Counted from the stretch's first letter, positions 48,035-62,771 are shown. The stretch is 64,000 nt of DNA from Cytobacillus firmus (GCF_023612095.1 NZ_CP086235.1:13501-77500); one strand, 5' to 3'. Notes: generated by a model not told the origin, from the letters alone. Numbers and translations: made by a program.

Positions 48035-49123
48035 TTATAAAGCCTTTTCCAGAAGCTTGGGTTTTGCAAAGATCATTCTTCCGGCTGATGTCTGCAGAAC
48101 ACTTGTGACAAGTACATCAATATGTTTGCCAATGTAGTTTCTGCCTTCTTCCACCACGATCATCGTGCCGTCGTCCAGATAAGCAATCCCCTGATTCTGT
48201 TCCTTGCCGTCTTTTATTACCTGTACCTTCATTTCTTCACCTGGCAGCACAACCGGTTTGACCGCATTAGCCAGATCATTAATATTAAGGACTGCCACTT
48301 TTTGCAGTTCACAAACCTTGTTTAAGTTAAAATCATTGGTCACAACGACGCCATTCGTTAACTTAGCCAGCTTCACCAGCTTGCTGTCGACCTCTTGGAT
48401 TTCTTCAAAATCACCTTCATAAATTTCCACATTAATCGAAAGCTCTTTTTGAATCCGGTTTAATATATCCAGACCCCGTCTGCCTCGGTTGCGCTTTAAT
48501 ACATCTGATGAATCAGCAATATGCTGAAGTTCTTCAAGCACAAACTGCGGAATGACAATCGTGCCTTCCAAAAAGCCAGTCTGGCAGATATCAGCAATGC
48601 GGCCATCGATGATAACGCTTGTATCAAGGATCTTGAGTGACTTTTTAGGTGGAGCTTCAGGCTCAAGTTCTTCTTCACTGCTCTTCTTTTTCTTGCTGGA
48701 AAATAAGCTTAAAAGCTCATCCCGCTTTTTAAAGCCAACCTGAAATCCCAGATAGCCGAATATAAGCGTAAGCACAATGGGAGCAACGGTATTCAGTATC
48801 GGCACCTCAATCGTACTTAGGGCGTATCCGATTAAAAAGGCAATGACTAATCCAAAAACCAGGCCGACACTTCCAAAAATAATATCTGTTATAGGTACTT
48901 TTACCAGTGATTCTTCTGCCCATCTCACGAAATTGACGACATGATCAACCGCCCAAAAAGTTAAAAGATAAAAAATAATAGCACCTAAAATGGCGGACAC
49001 GTATGGATTGTTTAAAAGAGGAATGTCATCTAAACTGATTAATTTTAATAAGTCAGGAATTAAAAATATTCCAAGCGTTACCCCAATAATAAGGAAGCAT
49101 GCCTGTACAATACGTTTTAACAT
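48035..49123 (-). CDS. yacL: PIN/TRAM-domain membrane protein (YacL)
   Basis: The 362 residues have four hydrophobic segments in residues 1-130, a PIN nuclease-like domain from [13 protein letters not shown] (about 168-180) with acidic residues, and a C-terminal TRAM domain ([20 protein letters not shown]). In B. subtilis the homologue lies between ispD and disA. A role in RNA or nucleotide metabolism is inferred from the domains only. Confidence 0.93.
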   Translation of the reverse strand: MLKRIVQACFLIIGVTLGIFLIPDLLKLISLDDIPLLNNPYVSAILGAIIFYLLTFWAVDHVVNFVRWAEESLVKVPITDIIFGSVGLVFGLVIAFLIGYALSTIEVPILNTVAPIVLTLIFGYLGFQVGFKKRDELLSLFSSKKKKSSEEELEPEAPPKKSLKILDTSVIIDGRIADICQTGFLEGTIVIPQFVLEELQHIADSSDVLKRNRGRRGLDILNRIQKELSINVEIYEGDFEEIQEVDSKLVKLAKLTNGVVVTNDFNLNKVCELQKVAVLNINDLANAVKPVVLPGEEMKVQVIKDGKEQNQGIAYLDDGTMIVVEEGRNYIGKHIDVLVTSVLQTSAGRMIFAKPKLLEKAL

Positions 49124-49261
49124 TCCTTCACCTCCTTTTACTCATTATAAACAAATTCACAAAATTGAAACCCTGAATCCCGGGTATTTTCATTTTTGTT
49201 CCTTGTTAATTATTTCACGATAGTAAAAGACCTGTTTTAATTAATACTTCCTTCCACTTTA

Positions 49262-49291
49262 AGGTTAGCACCATTGGCAATAAACTGTCAA
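49262..49291 (-). promoter_or_regulatory. Possible promoter of yacL
   Basis: On the minus strand a perfect TTGACA (49286-49291), 18 bp, then TAACCT (49262-49267). The -10 is weak. Confidence 0.45.
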
Positions 49292-49342
49292 ATAATTAAC
49301 CAACCATTTTAGCATAACCAATTACATAGTTCAATGGTCTCT

Positions 49343-50416
49343 TTATAGCTGGCGATCCGCAAAAACCTGCTCCTTTATGAGCTTAAGTCCCTCTTTAATT
49401 TTTCTTGCCCGCACTTCCCCGATTCCTTCCACCTCATCGAGCTCCTCTACAGTTGCCGTGATGATATTCGGGAATTCTTCAAACCGGTTAATCAGATTAT
49501 CAATAATAATTGGCGGCAGGCGCGGAACTTTATTCAGCATGCGGAAGCCGCGTGGGCATTTGAATTCTTCCGTGTGAATATACCCGTTATAGCCCAAAAG
49601 CTTTAGGATGACAGAGTCTTCGAGCATTTCCCCTTTTGAAAGCACCTGCAGTTTGACAAGGGCTTCCTTGGAGTCGATGTCTCTTGATTGAGCATAATCT
49701 CTAATAATCCATTCTGCTTCCCGTTCAAGCTCCACAAGCAGTTCATTCATCTGGAGCCGGATCAGCCTTCCTTCGGTGCCCAGTTCACTTAAATAGGTAA
49801 GCAGCTCATTTTTAATGCGCAGAACCATTTCGATATTATGAAAAACATGGAGGATGTCACTGTAGGTAACAAGCTCCTCAAATTCCAGGATGCTGAGATT
49901 GCCGATGCTCTGTTCAAGAACCACCTTATATTTTTCAAGCGTCTGGACGGCTACATTCGCCTTCGTTAAAATAACGCCAATATCCCTTAGCGCATAACGG
50001 GAATGCCCCTTATAAAGGGTAATGACATTACGTCTCTGGGAAATGGCAATCACTAATGCGCCTGTTTGCCGCGCTACCCGCTCAGCCGTGCGATGCCGCA
50101 TGCCCGTTTCCGTAGATGGTACGCCGGGATCAGGAGCAAGCTGGGCATTCGCAATCAGAATCATGTTTCCTTCTTCATTTAAGATAATAGCCCCGTCCAT
50201 CTTGGCCAGCTCATACAGATAACTCGGTGAAAATGGGCAATTAATCTGAAAACCCCCATCCACAAGGTTGCTCAGCTTTTCTTTTGAGCCCAATACAATC
50301 AGCCCGCCTGTATTGGCGCGCAGAACATTATCAATCCCTTCCCTGATAGGCGTACCCGGAGCCATGAACCGAAGGATTTCACTCATTGTTTTTTCGCCCA
50401 TTTTTTTAGTCTCCAT
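49343..50416 (-). CDS. disA: DNA integrity scanning diadenylate cyclase DisA
   Basis: DisA makes c-di-AMP and scans DNA for damage, pausing at branched structures and delaying sporulation. The 357 residues start [11 protein letters not shown] at ATG 50416 (an ATG two codons upstream overlaps the radA end). The DAC domain shows MDGAIILN and [15 protein letters not shown]. The C-terminus has helix-hairpin-helix motifs ([20 protein letters not shown]). It is in the radA-disA unit. Confidence 0.97.
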   Translation of the reverse strand: METKKMGEKTMSEILRFMAPGTPIREGIDNVLRANTGGLIVLGSKEKLSNLVDGGFQINCPFSPSYLYELAKMDGAIILNEEGNMILIANAQLAPDPGVPSTETGMRHRTAERVARQTGALVIAISQRRNVITLYKGHSRYALRDIGVILTKANVAVQTLEKYKVVLEQSIGNLSILEFEELVTYSDILHVFHNIEMVLRIKNELLTYLSELGTEGRLIRLQMNELLVELEREAEWIIRDYAQSRDIDSKEALVKLQVLSKGEMLEDSVILKLLGYNGYIHTEEFKCPRGFRMLNKVPRLPPIIIDNLINRFEEFPNIITATVEELDEVEGIGEVRARKIKEGLKLIKEQVFADRQL

Positions 50417-50418
50417 GT

Positions 50419-51797
50419 TCATCCCCCTAACGCAGCCTTTAGCGCTTCACCTACAGAGCTTACTCCGATTAGTTCAATTCCACCCGGTGCGCTCCAGCCG
50501 CCAAGATTGTTCGCCGGCAGGATGACCCGTTCAAAGCCCAGCTTGGCCGCCTCCTGTACTCTTTGTTCGATTCTTGAGACTCTCCTGACTTCGCCTGTAA
50601 GTCCTACTTCTCCGATGATGCAGTCTGTTGCTTTTGTCGGCTTATCCCGAAAACTCGACGCAATGCTGACCGCTATGGCCAAATCAATTGCCGGTTCATC
50701 AAGCTTTACTCCGCCAGCGACTTTTAGGTAGGCATCCTGATTTTGCAGGAGCATTCCGACCCGTTTTTCCAAAACGGCCATCAGGAGCGGAACCCGATTA
50801 TGATCGATTCCGGTTGCCATTCGTCGCGGATTCCCAAAGCTTGTCGGGGAAATAAGCGCCTGAATTTCAACCAGAACTGGCCTCGTCCCCTCCATGGAAG
50901 CAACGACTGTTGAACCGGCAGCCCCCTGTGACCGCTCTTCGAGGAAAATTTCCGATGGATTGGCCACTTCCTCCAGCCCTAATTCCTTCATTTCAAAAAT
51001 GCCCATCTCGTTTGTTGACCCGAACCTGTTTTTTACAGCCCGTAAAATCCGGTATGTATGATGGCGTTCACCTTCAAAGTATAAAACCGTATCCACCATG
51101 TGCTCCAGAAGTCTTGGACCCGCAATGGAGCCCTCCTTTGTAACATGCCCTACGATAAAAATGGCGATTCCCTTCGTTTTGCCAATGCGCATCAGTTCAG
51201 CGGTACATTCCCGAACCTGGGAAACGCTCCCCGGCGCCGATGTGACTTCCGGATGGAAAATCGTCTGTATGGAGTCGATAATGACAAAGTCAGGGTTGAC
51301 TGTTTCAATCGTTCTGCTGATTTCTTCAAGGCTGGTTTCCGAATAAACGAGCAGACTGTCTGAAGAAACACCCAATCGGTCAGCCCGCAGCTTCGTCTGG
51401 CGCATGGATTCTTCCCCTGATATATAGAGAACAGAATGTTTTTTGTTCGCCAGCTGTGAGGATACTTGAAGCAGAAGCGTTGATTTCCCGATGCCCGGAT
51501 CTCCCCGATCAGAACAAGGGAGCCTCTTACAATACCGCCCCCGAGGACACGGTTTAATTCTTTTAAATCGGTATGTATGCGGGGTTCGCTGACTGTTTCG
51601 ATGGATGTAATCGGCGTAGCTTTTGCCGCTATGGCCGTTCCCTGTGAATGTGCAAAAGCGCCTCTTCTCGTTGAAGCTGGCTTCTCGACCTCTTCCACCA
51701 TCGTATTCCATTGCCCGCACCCTGGACATTTTCCCATCCATTTCGCTGATTCATAGCCGCATTCCTGGCACATGAATTTCGTTTTTCTTTTAGCCAT
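50419..51797 (-). pseudogene. radA: DNA repair ATPase RadA, interrupted by a one-base frameshift
   Basis: RadA (Sms) is a RecA-like ATPase that migrates recombination branches. The first frame (51797 down to about 51506) encodes the C4 zinc finger [20 protein letters not shown] and reaches LVLIG. After a GGGG run at 51503-51506 the reading frame is wrong, and the second frame (to 50419) resumes with [18 protein letters not shown], the Walker A, and continues to the [11 protein letters not shown] motif and Lon-like domain. Adding one G would restore [14 protein letters not shown] and about 459 residues, the normal length. A homopolymer sequencing error is more likely than a true pseudogene. 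Confidence 0.93.
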
Positions 51798-52028
51798 ACT
51801 TCTTCCCCTCTCTGTACATTCATACCAGCCGCGGTAAAGGAAAATCTTATTATTACCGGCCTTGCGTGAAAGAACCAGTGATGAAAGAAGTAGGTTTACT
51901 TCCTATTCCCTTTTCCAGCGGGTCTTAAAATGTTTTTGTCCAGATATCTTTTTCTCTCTTAAAATTAACATAAAACGCCTGAATAAACCTCTTTTAAGAC
52001 TGCTTTTAAAAATAGCCTGAAAGAGTAC
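51798..52028 (-). other. radA upstream region
   Basis: This 230-bp stretch between the clpC terminator and radA has no gene. A GAAGTA/TACTTC hairpin with a 4-base loop lies near 51879-51894. No sigma-A promoter could be assigned with confidence. Confidence 0.4.
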
Positions 52029-52065
52029 AAAAAGGTACACGTATAACAGGGACGTGTACCTTTTT
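52029..52065. terminator. Strong bidirectional terminator after clpC
   Basis: A perfect 14-bp stem, AAAAAGGTACACGT with ACGTGTACCTTTTT (loop of 9 bases), has A/T runs on both sides and can terminate either strand. It ends the ctsR-mcsAB-clpC operon. Confidence 0.95.
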
Positions 52066-52109
52066 GCTGTGTGTGATCATCTGATGTCTTATTATGGTCC
52101 GTTACAACC

Positions 52110-54560
52110 TTATTTTTGAAGGTTTGCTGTTCTGCTTGGTTCTGTGGTTTTCACCACAAATTCTCCATCCTTTACATCGATTACCACGCTTTGTCCGGTC
52201 AGGACTGTTCCTCTTAACAGCTCTTCGGATAAACGGTCTTCAATATGCTTTTGAATGGCCCGTCGGAGCGGACGTGCTCCGTACTCAGGATCATAGCCCT
52301 CAACCGAGATTTTTTCTTTGGCTGCATCTGTTAATTCCAGTGCAATATCCTGTTCCTTCAAACGTTTCGTTAATGTATCAGACATAAGCGAAACGATTTC
52401 CTGTAGATGCTTTCTCTCCAATGCATGGAAAACGATAATTTCATCGATGCGGTTTAGGAATTCAGGACGGAAGGACTTCTTCATCTCTTCCATTACCTTA
52501 CCTTTCATATCTTTGTAATCCTGTTCCCCATCCTGGATGTTAAAGCCAACGTATTTGTTCCGCTTAAGCGCTTCAGCACCTACATTGGATGTCATAATCA
52601 GAACGGTATTACGGAAATCAACAGTTCTTCCCTTCGAGTCTGTTAATCTTCCGTCTTCCAATACCTGTAATAGGATATTGAATACATCAGGGTGGGCCTT
52701 TTCAATTTCATCGAGAAGCACAACAGAATATGGTTTTCTGCGGACTTTTTCGGTTAATTGGCCTCCTTCTTCATACCCTACATAACCTGGAGGAGACCCG
52801 ACCAGACGGGATGTGGAATGCTTCTCCATGTATTCTGACATATCGATGCGGATCATCGCATCCTCATCACCGAACATAGCTTCTGCTAATGCACGGGCCA
52901 GCTCTGTTTTACCTACCCCTGTCGGCCCAAGGAATACAAACGAGCCAATCGGGCGCTTCGGATCTTTAAGGCCTGCACGGGCACGGCGGACAGCCTTTGA
53001 AATGGCCTTAACGGCTTCTTCCTGCCCGATTACACGGGAATGAAGGATTTCTTCCAGATTAAGAAGCTTTTCTGTTTCAGTTTGGGCAAGCTTCGAAACA
53101 GGGATTCCGGTCCAGCTGGCTACCACATTGGCAATATCCTCAACCGTCACTTCACTGTTTTCTTGGCCCTGCTTTTCTTTCCAGGTTTTCTTCGTTTCCT
53201 CCAGCTGTTCACGCAGGCGCTGCTCCGTATCCCTTAAGGAAGCCGCTTTTTCAAATTCCTGGCTTTGTACGGCTGCATCCTTCTCTTTTCTTACATCCTC
53301 AAGTTTAACCTCAAGCTCTTTCAGATTTGGAGGCGTAGTATACGAACGCAATCTTACTTTTGAACCTGCTTCATCGATTAAATCAATCGCCTTATCCGGA
53401 AGAAAGCGGTCTGAAATGTAGCGGTCTGACAGCTTTACAGCTGCTTCAATCGCTGCATCTGTAATGGTTACGCGGTGATGGGCCTCGTAACGGTCGCGCA
53501 GTCCCTCAAGGATTTGAACAGATTCTTCGGCAGTCGGCTCATCAACCGTAATAGGCTGGAACCTTCTTTCAAGTGCCGCATCTTTTTCAATGTATTTTCT
53601 ATATTCATCAAGTGTAGTGGCACCAATACACTGGAGTTCACCGCGCGCAAGAGATGGCTTTAGGATATTGGAAGCATCAATCGCTCCTTCTGCTCCTCCT
53701 GCACCTATTAATGTATGAAGCTCGTCAATGAATAAGATGATGTTTCCTGCCTGCCTGATCTCATCCATTACCTTCTTCAGGCGGTCTTCAAATTCACCGC
53801 GATACTTCGTTCCGGCAACCACTGTACCCATATCAAGCGTCATAACCCTTTTATCGCGAAGAGTCTCCGGCACTTCATTGTTAATAATCTGCTGCGCAAG
53901 GCCCTCTGCAATGGCTGTTTTACCTACACCAGGCTCACCAATGAGAACGGGGTTGTTTTTCGTTCTGCGGCTTAATACTTCGATTACACGCTGAATTTCT
54001 TTGCTTCGTCCTATAACCGGATCGAGGCTTCCTTCTCTGGCAATAGCAGTCAGGTCACGTGCCAATCCATCCAATGTCGGTGTGTTCGCATTGGCTGCGG
54101 ATCCTCCCTGATGGCTGCCGGACTCATTGCTGCCTAACAGCTGAAGCACCTGCTGGCGCGCTTTATTGAGGCTGACTCCAAGGTTATTCAATACCCTCGC
54201 AGCAACTCCTTCGCCTTCACGGATCAGGCCAAGCAGGATATGCTCTGTTCCTACATAGGAATGGCCAAGCTTTCTTGCTTCGTCCATGGAAAGTTCAATC
54301 ACTTTCTTGGCACGCGGTGTATAGTGAATGGTCTGGGAAGCATCCTGCCCCCTGCCAATTAAATTCTCAACCTCTTTTTGGATCTTATCAGAGCCGAGGC
54401 CTAAAGCATACAGAGCTTTAGCCGCAATTCCTTCACCCTCGCGTACAAGCCCAAGCAGAATATGCTCTGTTCCGATGTTATTATGTCCTAAACGGATTGC
54501 TTCCTCCTGTGCTAACGCCAATACTTTTTGAGCTCTTTCCGTAAATCGTCCGAACATCAT
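52110..54560 (-). CDS. clpC: Class III stress ATPase ClpC (HSP100)
   Basis: ClpC unfolds proteins for ClpP and with McsB degrades arginine-phosphorylated proteins. The 816 residues have two N-terminal repeats ([20 protein letters not shown], then about residue 80), D1 Walker [14 protein letters not shown] (about 207), a UVR-like coiled-coil with [18 protein letters not shown], and D2 [13 protein letters not shown] (about 545). It is last in ctsR-mcsA-mcsB-clpC. Confidence 0.98.
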   Translation of the reverse strand: MMFGRFTERAQKVLALAQEEAIRLGHNNIGTEHILLGLVREGEGIAAKALYALGLGSDKIQKEVENLIGRGQDASQTIHYTPRAKKVIELSMDEARKLGHSYVGTEHILLGLIREGEGVAARVLNNLGVSLNKARQQVLQLLGSNESGSHQGGSAANANTPTLDGLARDLTAIAREGSLDPVIGRSKEIQRVIEVLSRRTKNNPVLIGEPGVGKTAIAEGLAQQIINNEVPETLRDKRVMTLDMGTVVAGTKYRGEFEDRLKKVMDEIRQAGNIILFIDELHTLIGAGGAEGAIDASNILKPSLARGELQCIGATTLDEYRKYIEKDAALERRFQPITVDEPTAEESVQILEGLRDRYEAHHRVTITDAAIEAAVKLSDRYISDRFLPDKAIDLIDEAGSKVRLRSYTTPPNLKELEVKLEDVRKEKDAAVQSQEFEKAASLRDTEQRLREQLEETKKTWKEKQGQENSEVTVEDIANVVASWTGIPVSKLAQTETEKLLNLEEILHSRVIGQEEAVKAISKAVRRARAGLKDPKRPIGSFVFLGPTGVGKTELARALAEAMFGDEDAMIRIDMSEYMEKHSTSRLVGSPPGYVGYEEGGQLTEKVRRKPYSVVLLDEIEKAHPDVFNILLQVLEDGRLTDSKGRTVDFRNTVLIMTSNVGAEALKRNKYVGFNIQDGEQDYKDMKGKVMEEMKKSFRPEFLNRIDEIIVFHALERKHLQEIVSLMSDTLTKRLKEQDIALELTDAAKEKISVEGYDPEYGARPLRRAIQKHIEDRLSEELLRGTVLTGQSVVIDVKDGEFVVKTTEPSRTANLQK

Positions 54561-54564
54561 AATT

Positions 54565-55644
54565 TCATCCTCCCAACTCTTGATCTTCCATTTTTAATCT
54601 TTCCCTAATTAATGAAGCTCTGCGGATATCACGTTCATGCGGTCTGAGCGGCCCGCCTGCATATTGCTGCAGGAAGCCGGGCTGTGTCAGGATCATCAGC
54701 TCATTCAATATATTCTTTGATATGTTTTTGATGTATTGCATATCAATCCCCAGGCGAACATCTGACAAGCATTGTGCTGCTTCCTTTGATTCAATGATCC
54801 GGCTGTTTGATAAAACGCCATAAGAGCGGAAGACTCTATCTTCTAATTGTATGTTAGAAGTCTTTGCTAATGCTTGCCTTGCCGATCTTTCCTGAGAAAT
54901 CAGCTGACTGACAACGCTTTTCAGATCCTCGGCGATATCCTCTTCGGATTTTCCGAGAGTGATCTGATTTGAAACTTGAAAGATGTTACCTAAAGCTTCG
55001 CTGCCTTCCCCGTAAATTCCTCTAACAACTAAACCTAACTGGTTAATTGCCGGGATAATCCGGTTCATTTGGTGTGTGAGAACGAGGCCCGGCAAATGCA
55101 TCATAACCGATGCCCTGAGCCCGGTTCCTACATTTGTGGGGCAGCTTGTTAAAAAGCCAATACCTTCATCAAATGCATAATCGGCTTCTTCCTCCAGCCA
55201 ATCATCAATTTCATTTGCCATATTTAAGGCTTCAGAAAGCTGAAACCCCGGAAACAGGCATTGAATCCTTATATGGTCTTCTTCATTAATCATGATGCTG
55301 ACTTCTTCATTTTCAGAAAGAAGGCAGGCACCATGAGTTGAATTCTCAGCAAGATGGGGACTGATCAGATGCTTTTCCATCAGCACTCTTTTTTGAAGCG
55401 GCTGAAGGCTATCCATTAATAAAAGCTCCATTTCCCCAAGTTTTGAAAAAGAAGAATGCTCCACCCTTGCCTTTATTTTTTCAATGACTGCTTCTGCTTC
55501 TTCATTTGAAAATAAGGTAGGGAATTTAAATTGCTTTATATTGCGGGCGAGCCTGATCCGTGAGCTTAATACAATATCGGAATCAGGGCCTTCTGCACTC
55601 ATCCAGGAGCTGATAGCTTGATTTATGAAACGTTCCAGCGACAA
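54565..55644 (-). CDS. mcsB: Protein-arginine kinase McsB
   Basis: McsB phosphorylates arginines on CtsR and other proteins, marking them for ClpC-ClpP. The start is TTG at 55642-55644, giving a protein beginning [15 protein letters not shown], with AAAGGGAGGGG 6 bases upstream; an ATG nine codons upstream precedes the ribosome site. Guanidino kinase motifs [24 protein letters not shown] and [16 protein letters not shown] are present, and the C-terminus has the phosphoarginine pocket motif RDIRRA. Confidence 0.95.
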   Translation of the reverse strand: MSLERFINQAISSWMSAEGPDSDIVLSSRIRLARNIKQFKFPTLFSNEEAEAVIEKIKARVEHSSFSKLGEMELLLMDSLQPLQKRVLMEKHLISPHLAENSTHGACLLSENEEVSIMINEEDHIRIQCLFPGFQLSEALNMANEIDDWLEEEADYAFDEGIGFLTSCPTNVGTGLRASVMMHLPGLVLTHQMNRIIPAINQLGLVVRGIYGEGSEALGNIFQVSNQITLGKSEEDIAEDLKSVVSQLISQERSARQALAKTSNIQLEDRVFRSYGVLSNSRIIESKEAAQCLSDVRLGIDMQYIKNISKNILNELMILTQPGFLQQYAGGPLRPHERDIRRASLIRERLKMEDQELGG

Positions 55645-55645
55645 G

Positions 55646-56194
55646 CTACTCCCCTCCCTTTTGATCGGCATTGAGCTGCTTTTCCAATTTCCTTATTTCG
55701 TCTCTCAATTCTGCCGCTCTCTCAAACTCTTCTTTGGAAATCATTTCTTTTAACTGATTTTTTAAATCATCCATATTCCTGCGCAATTGAATGGTTCCCC
55801 CGATTCTGGCCGGGATTTTCCCGCTGTGTGAAGAATTCCCGCTGTGCAGCCTTCTGAGAATGGGGATTAATTGATCTTTAAAAGTCTCATAGCAGCTGGC
55901 GCATCCAAAACGGCCAACTTTAATAAATTGCTGAAAGGTCAGGGAGCATTGCTCACACTGCAGAACCTTCTCCTGCTGGAAAGGATCCTCGCCCGACCCC
56001 TGAAAGGCAGGCTGAATATTTAAAAGGCCAGCAAGCAAGTTATTTATTGAAAAACCGGCCCCGCTGCCCAGCATAAACATTTCACCTTTTTCCTGTGCGC
56101 ATTTCTCACAAAGATGAAACTCTGCTTTCTCGCCATTTACAACCTTAGTAAAGTGCAGCGTGGCCGGCCTTTGATTACATTCCTGACAAATCAT
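55646..56194 (-). CDS. mcsA: McsA, activator of McsB
   Basis: McsA is the zinc-binding partner that activates McsB and helps inactivate CtsR. The start at 56194 gives [15 protein letters not shown], preceded by GGAGAGGTGAAGTC. Four C-x2-C pairs are present (CQEC, CEKC, CEQC, CASC). The C-terminal UVR-like segment is [20 protein letters not shown]. It lies between ctsR and mcsB. Confidence 0.95.
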   Translation of the reverse strand: MICQECNQRPATLHFTKVVNGEKAEFHLCEKCAQEKGEMFMLGSGAGFSINNLLAGLLNIQPAFQGSGEDPFQQEKVLQCEQCSLTFQQFIKVGRFGCASCYETFKDQLIPILRRLHSGNSSHSGKIPARIGGTIQLRRNMDDLKNQLKEMISKEEFERAAELRDEIRKLEKQLNADQKGGE

Positions 56195-56217
56195 GACTTC
56201 ACCTCTCCAGCTCACTA

Positions 56218-56679
56218 CTATTTATATTTCAAAGTGGTCAGCATTGCCTTAAGCATTCTTGCCCTCAGCTCATCCCTGAAAGGAAGGTCAATATACAAAA
56301 CAGAACGGTCTATAACACTAAGCATTATTTTAGCTTCCCTGTGTGTTATAATCTCTTCTTCTACGAGACGGTAGATGACATTCTCCGCACTGCTCTGGGC
56401 AATCCTGCTCTGCACCAAAGATATTAACTGGTCAATCAAATCAGCATGGTCATAGGACTGGACTTTCATAATCCGGATGAAGCCACCGCCGCCCCGCTTA
56501 CTTTCTACTGCATAACCTTTTTCAATCGTGAAACGGGTGTTAATCACATAATTGATCTGAGAAGGAACACACTGGAATTTGTCAGCGATTTCGCTTCTTT
56601 TAATTTCCACGATTTCCCTTTCACTCTTCTCTAAAACCTGTTTGAGATAATGCTCAATTATGTCGGATATATTTCTCAC
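56218..56679 (-). CDS. ctsR: Class III heat-shock repressor CtsR
   Basis: CtsR represses clp genes and its own operon by binding tandem heptads; heat and McsB remove it. The 153 residues include the winged-helix region (EIVEIKRSEIADKFQCVPSQ, NYVINTRF) and the glycine-rich wing SKRGGGGFIRIMKV, the thermosensor. The start is GTG at 56679. The operator lies directly upstream. Confidence 0.96.
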   Translation of the reverse strand: MRNISDIIEHYLKQVLEKSEREIVEIKRSEIADKFQCVPSQINYVINTRFTIEKGYAVESKRGGGGFIRIMKVQSYDHADLIDQLISLVQSRIAQSSAENVIYRLVEEEIITHREAKIMLSVIDRSVLYIDLPFRDELRARMLKAMLTTLKYK

Positions 56680-56699
56680 CAGGCCTCCCCCTATCTGAC

Positions 56700-56716
56700 T
56701 TTGACTATATTTGACA
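56700..56716 (-). promoter_or_regulatory. CtsR operator (tandem heptads)
   Basis: On the minus strand TGTCAAA-TAT-AGTCAAA matches the CtsR consensus RGTCAAA-NAN-RGTCAAA (R is A or G), with only the first base off. It lies just downstream of the -10 box and upstream of the ctsR ribosome site, so it would block the operon by autorepression. Confidence 0.92.
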
Positions 56717-56719
56717 TTA

Positions 56720-56749
56720 ATTATACATGATTTATGTAATTTCTTGCAA
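56720..56749 (-). promoter_or_regulatory. Sigma-A promoter of the ctsR operon
   Basis: On the minus strand TTGCAA (56744-56749), 18 bp, then perfect TATAAT (56720-56725). The CtsR operator covers its start site. Confidence 0.82.
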
Positions 56750-56767
56750 TTGGCGGGTATTAATAAT

Positions 56768-56793
56768 TTTCCCCATTTTTTGACTTCCCAAAC
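56768..56793 (-). promoter_or_regulatory. Possible sigma-B promoter of the ctsR operon
   Basis: On the minus strand GTTTGG (56788-56793), 14 bp, then GGGAAA (56768-56773), close to the sigma-B pattern GTTTWW-N12-15-GGGWAW (W is A or T). A sigma-B promoter upstream of the sigma-A one is known for the B. subtilis ctsR operon. Confidence 0.5.
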
Positions 56794-56972
56794 CTGATAA
56801 TGGAAGTTAATGTCGATAACAATATATTTTTGGCTGGGCGGGTTTGTGCTTGACTGAGGGAAGTTTTTTGGATGACAGCTTATGTGTATGGTTGATTGTT
56901 TTTTGGGTGGGGTGGGGATCGCAAAGCTGGATGTGTGCTGTTTTTAGATTTTTTGAAGATGGGGTGACGCGT

Positions 56973-57098
56973 TTTATCTAGCGTGTTTGGAGGTTTATCT
57001 AGCATGATTGGAGATTTATCTTGCAGGTTTTTGAATTTATCTAACATGTTTTTTGATTTATCTAGCATGTTATGGAGTTTATCTTACATTTGGCACAA
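56973..57098. repeat. Degenerate 21-bp tandem array, six units
   Basis: Six units of exactly 21 bp start with TTTATCT (56973, 56994, 57015, 57036, 57057, 57078). A typical unit is TTTATCTAGCATGTTTGGAG with one base varying. Because 21 is a multiple of 3, a short minus-strand frame of MLDK-type heptapeptides exists, but no ribosome site is seen, so it is not called a gene. Confidence 0.85.
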
Positions 57099-57159
57099 TT
57101 CTTCTTCGCAGAGAACGAAATGACTATGAAAATAGGGAACGGTGCATATTATTTAATTC

Positions 57160-57255
57160 TGGCGCATATAGCATGAAAGTGACGCATATCTGTGCCATAG
57201 TGACGCATATCCAGAAAAAGTGACGCAAATGCTGGCCGAAGTGACGCATAACTGG
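57160..57255. repeat. Degenerate 20-21-bp tandem array, five units
   Basis: Units starting TGACGCATAT or a variant occur at 57160, 57180, 57201, 57221 and 57242, with variable tails. The average period is 20.5 bp. It lies 60 bp from the first array, in the same gap between ctsR and the rRNA operon. Confidence 0.85.
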
Positions 57256-57307
57256 ACTTTTCAATATAAAGAAGAGTCCAACTGATTCAGATCCCAATAA
57301 TTACACA

Positions 57308-57336
57308 CAAAAAAGAGCACCCATCAGGTGCTCTTT
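57308..57336 (-). terminator. Terminator of the rRNA operon
   Basis: On the minus strand AAAGAGCACC pairs with GGGTGCTCTTT around TGAT, followed by six T, right after the 5S gene. Confidence 0.93.
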
Positions 57337-57341
57337 CATTT

Positions 57342-57458
<117 letters not shown>

Positions 57459-57488
57459 CTATTTGGTTTGAAGAAACTTCGTTCCCTC

Positions 57489-57529
57489 AAAACTAGATAA
57501 TGTATGAAGAAGCAGTTGCCGAGTAATTA
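57489..57529 (-). other. 23S precursor stem, 3' arm
   Basis: This arm pairs with the minus-strand sequence at 60681-60722 (shared core AAAACTAGATAATG and GAAGAAGCA), forming the long double-stranded stem that frames mature 23S. Mini-III cuts this kind of stem. In this operon a 125-bp repeat is inserted between this arm and the mature 3' end. Confidence 0.75.
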
Positions 57530-57541
57530 CCAATATGACTT

Positions 57542-57666
57542 GTCTAGCTTCGGCTCCTAACTTCTCGGCCGTTTCGATCCGTCCCTCCAAATCCCAAAAC
57601 CAGGATTTGAATGGCCGGCTCTCCAACGTCTCTCGAAGTTGAACAGTCGCCTCCGCTTTTCGTTTT
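57542..57666. repeat. 125-bp repeat inserted between the 23S 3' end and its processing stem
   Basis: Compared with the second operon (63640-63660), where the sequence runs straight from the stem to the 23S end, this operon has exactly 125 extra bases, beginning GTCTAGCTTCGGCTCC and ending CGCCTCCGCTTTTCGTTTT. The ends match the repeat family at 37410 and 47885. Insertion is clean with no target duplication visible beyond one ambiguous base. Confidence 0.88.
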
Positions 57667-62356
<4,690 letters not shown>

Positions 62357-62400
62357 AGAGTTGATTAAGCTCGATTGTCTTTTCAAAAAAACTAATGATT

Positions 62401-62431
62401 TAAACGTTGACGTATTGTTCGTTCAGTTTTC
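62401..62431 (-). other. 16S precursor stem, 5' arm
   Basis: The leader segment AAAACTGAACGAACA on the minus strand pairs with the spacer arm at 60759-60788. A boxA-like TGATCTTTGAAAACTG overlaps its start. Confidence 0.7.
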
Positions 62432-62465
62432 AAAGATCAATCCGCCGCTCAGAAGCGACTTTATT

Positions 62466-62494
62466 ATCTTATCAGGTTTAATCACCTGAGTCAA
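62466..62494 (-). promoter_or_regulatory. rRNA operon promoter (after the tRNA cluster)
   Basis: On the minus strand TTGACT (62489-62494), 17 bp, then TAAGAT (62466-62471). The spacer contains the perfect inverted repeat TCAGGT-N6-ACCTGA, unusual inside a promoter. It gives the second 16S operon its own start, only 20 bp after tRNA-Ala. Confidence 0.8.
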
Positions 62495-62514
62495 TAACTT
62501 TTTTGAAGTTTTCT

Positions 62515-62590
62515 TGGTGGAGCCTAGCGGGATCGAACCGCTGACCTCCTGCGTGCAAAGCAGGCGCTCTCCCAGCTGAGCTAAGGCCCC
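62515..62590 (-). tRNA. tRNA-Ala (anticodon TGC)
   Basis: The 76-nucleotide cloverleaf on the minus strand starts GGGGCCTTAGCTCAGC, with anticodon TGC in CTTTGCACG and encoded CCA. It is the last gene of the cluster before the rRNA promoter. Confidence 0.98.
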
Positions 62591-62598
62591 AATATAAA

Positions 62599-62675
62599 TG
62601 GTCGGGAAGACAGGATTCGAACCTGCGACCCCTTGGTCCCAAACCAAGTGCTCTACCAAGCTGAGCTACTCCCCG
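62599..62675 (-). tRNA. tRNA-Pro (anticodon TGG)
   Basis: The 77-nucleotide cloverleaf begins CGGGGAGTAGCTCAGC, with anticodon TGG in GTTTGGGAC and encoded CCA. Confidence 0.98.
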
Positions 62676-62680
62676 TAAAA

Positions 62681-62757
62681 TGGCGCGCCCGAGAGGAGTC
62701 GAACCCCTAACCTTTTGATCCGTAGTCAAACGCTCTATCCAATTGAGCTACGGGCGC
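62681..62757 (-). tRNA. tRNA-Arg (anticodon ACG)
   Basis: The 77-nucleotide cloverleaf begins GCGCCCGTAGCTCAATTGG, with anticodon ACG (read as inosine after editing) and encoded CCA. Confidence 0.98.
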
Positions 62758-62771
62758 AATATGAAATTAAA

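Noticed and set aside
56880..57068. 62-residue minus-strand frame of repeating MLDK heptapeptides
   Set aside because: It is the consequence of a 21-bp repeat in a codon-multiple period. No ribosome site or promoter, and the repeats degenerate freely at third and first codon positions alike.
57160..57255. Possible CRISPR array
   Set aside because: The repeats are short and degenerate with no unique spacers of constant length and no cas genes in the window.
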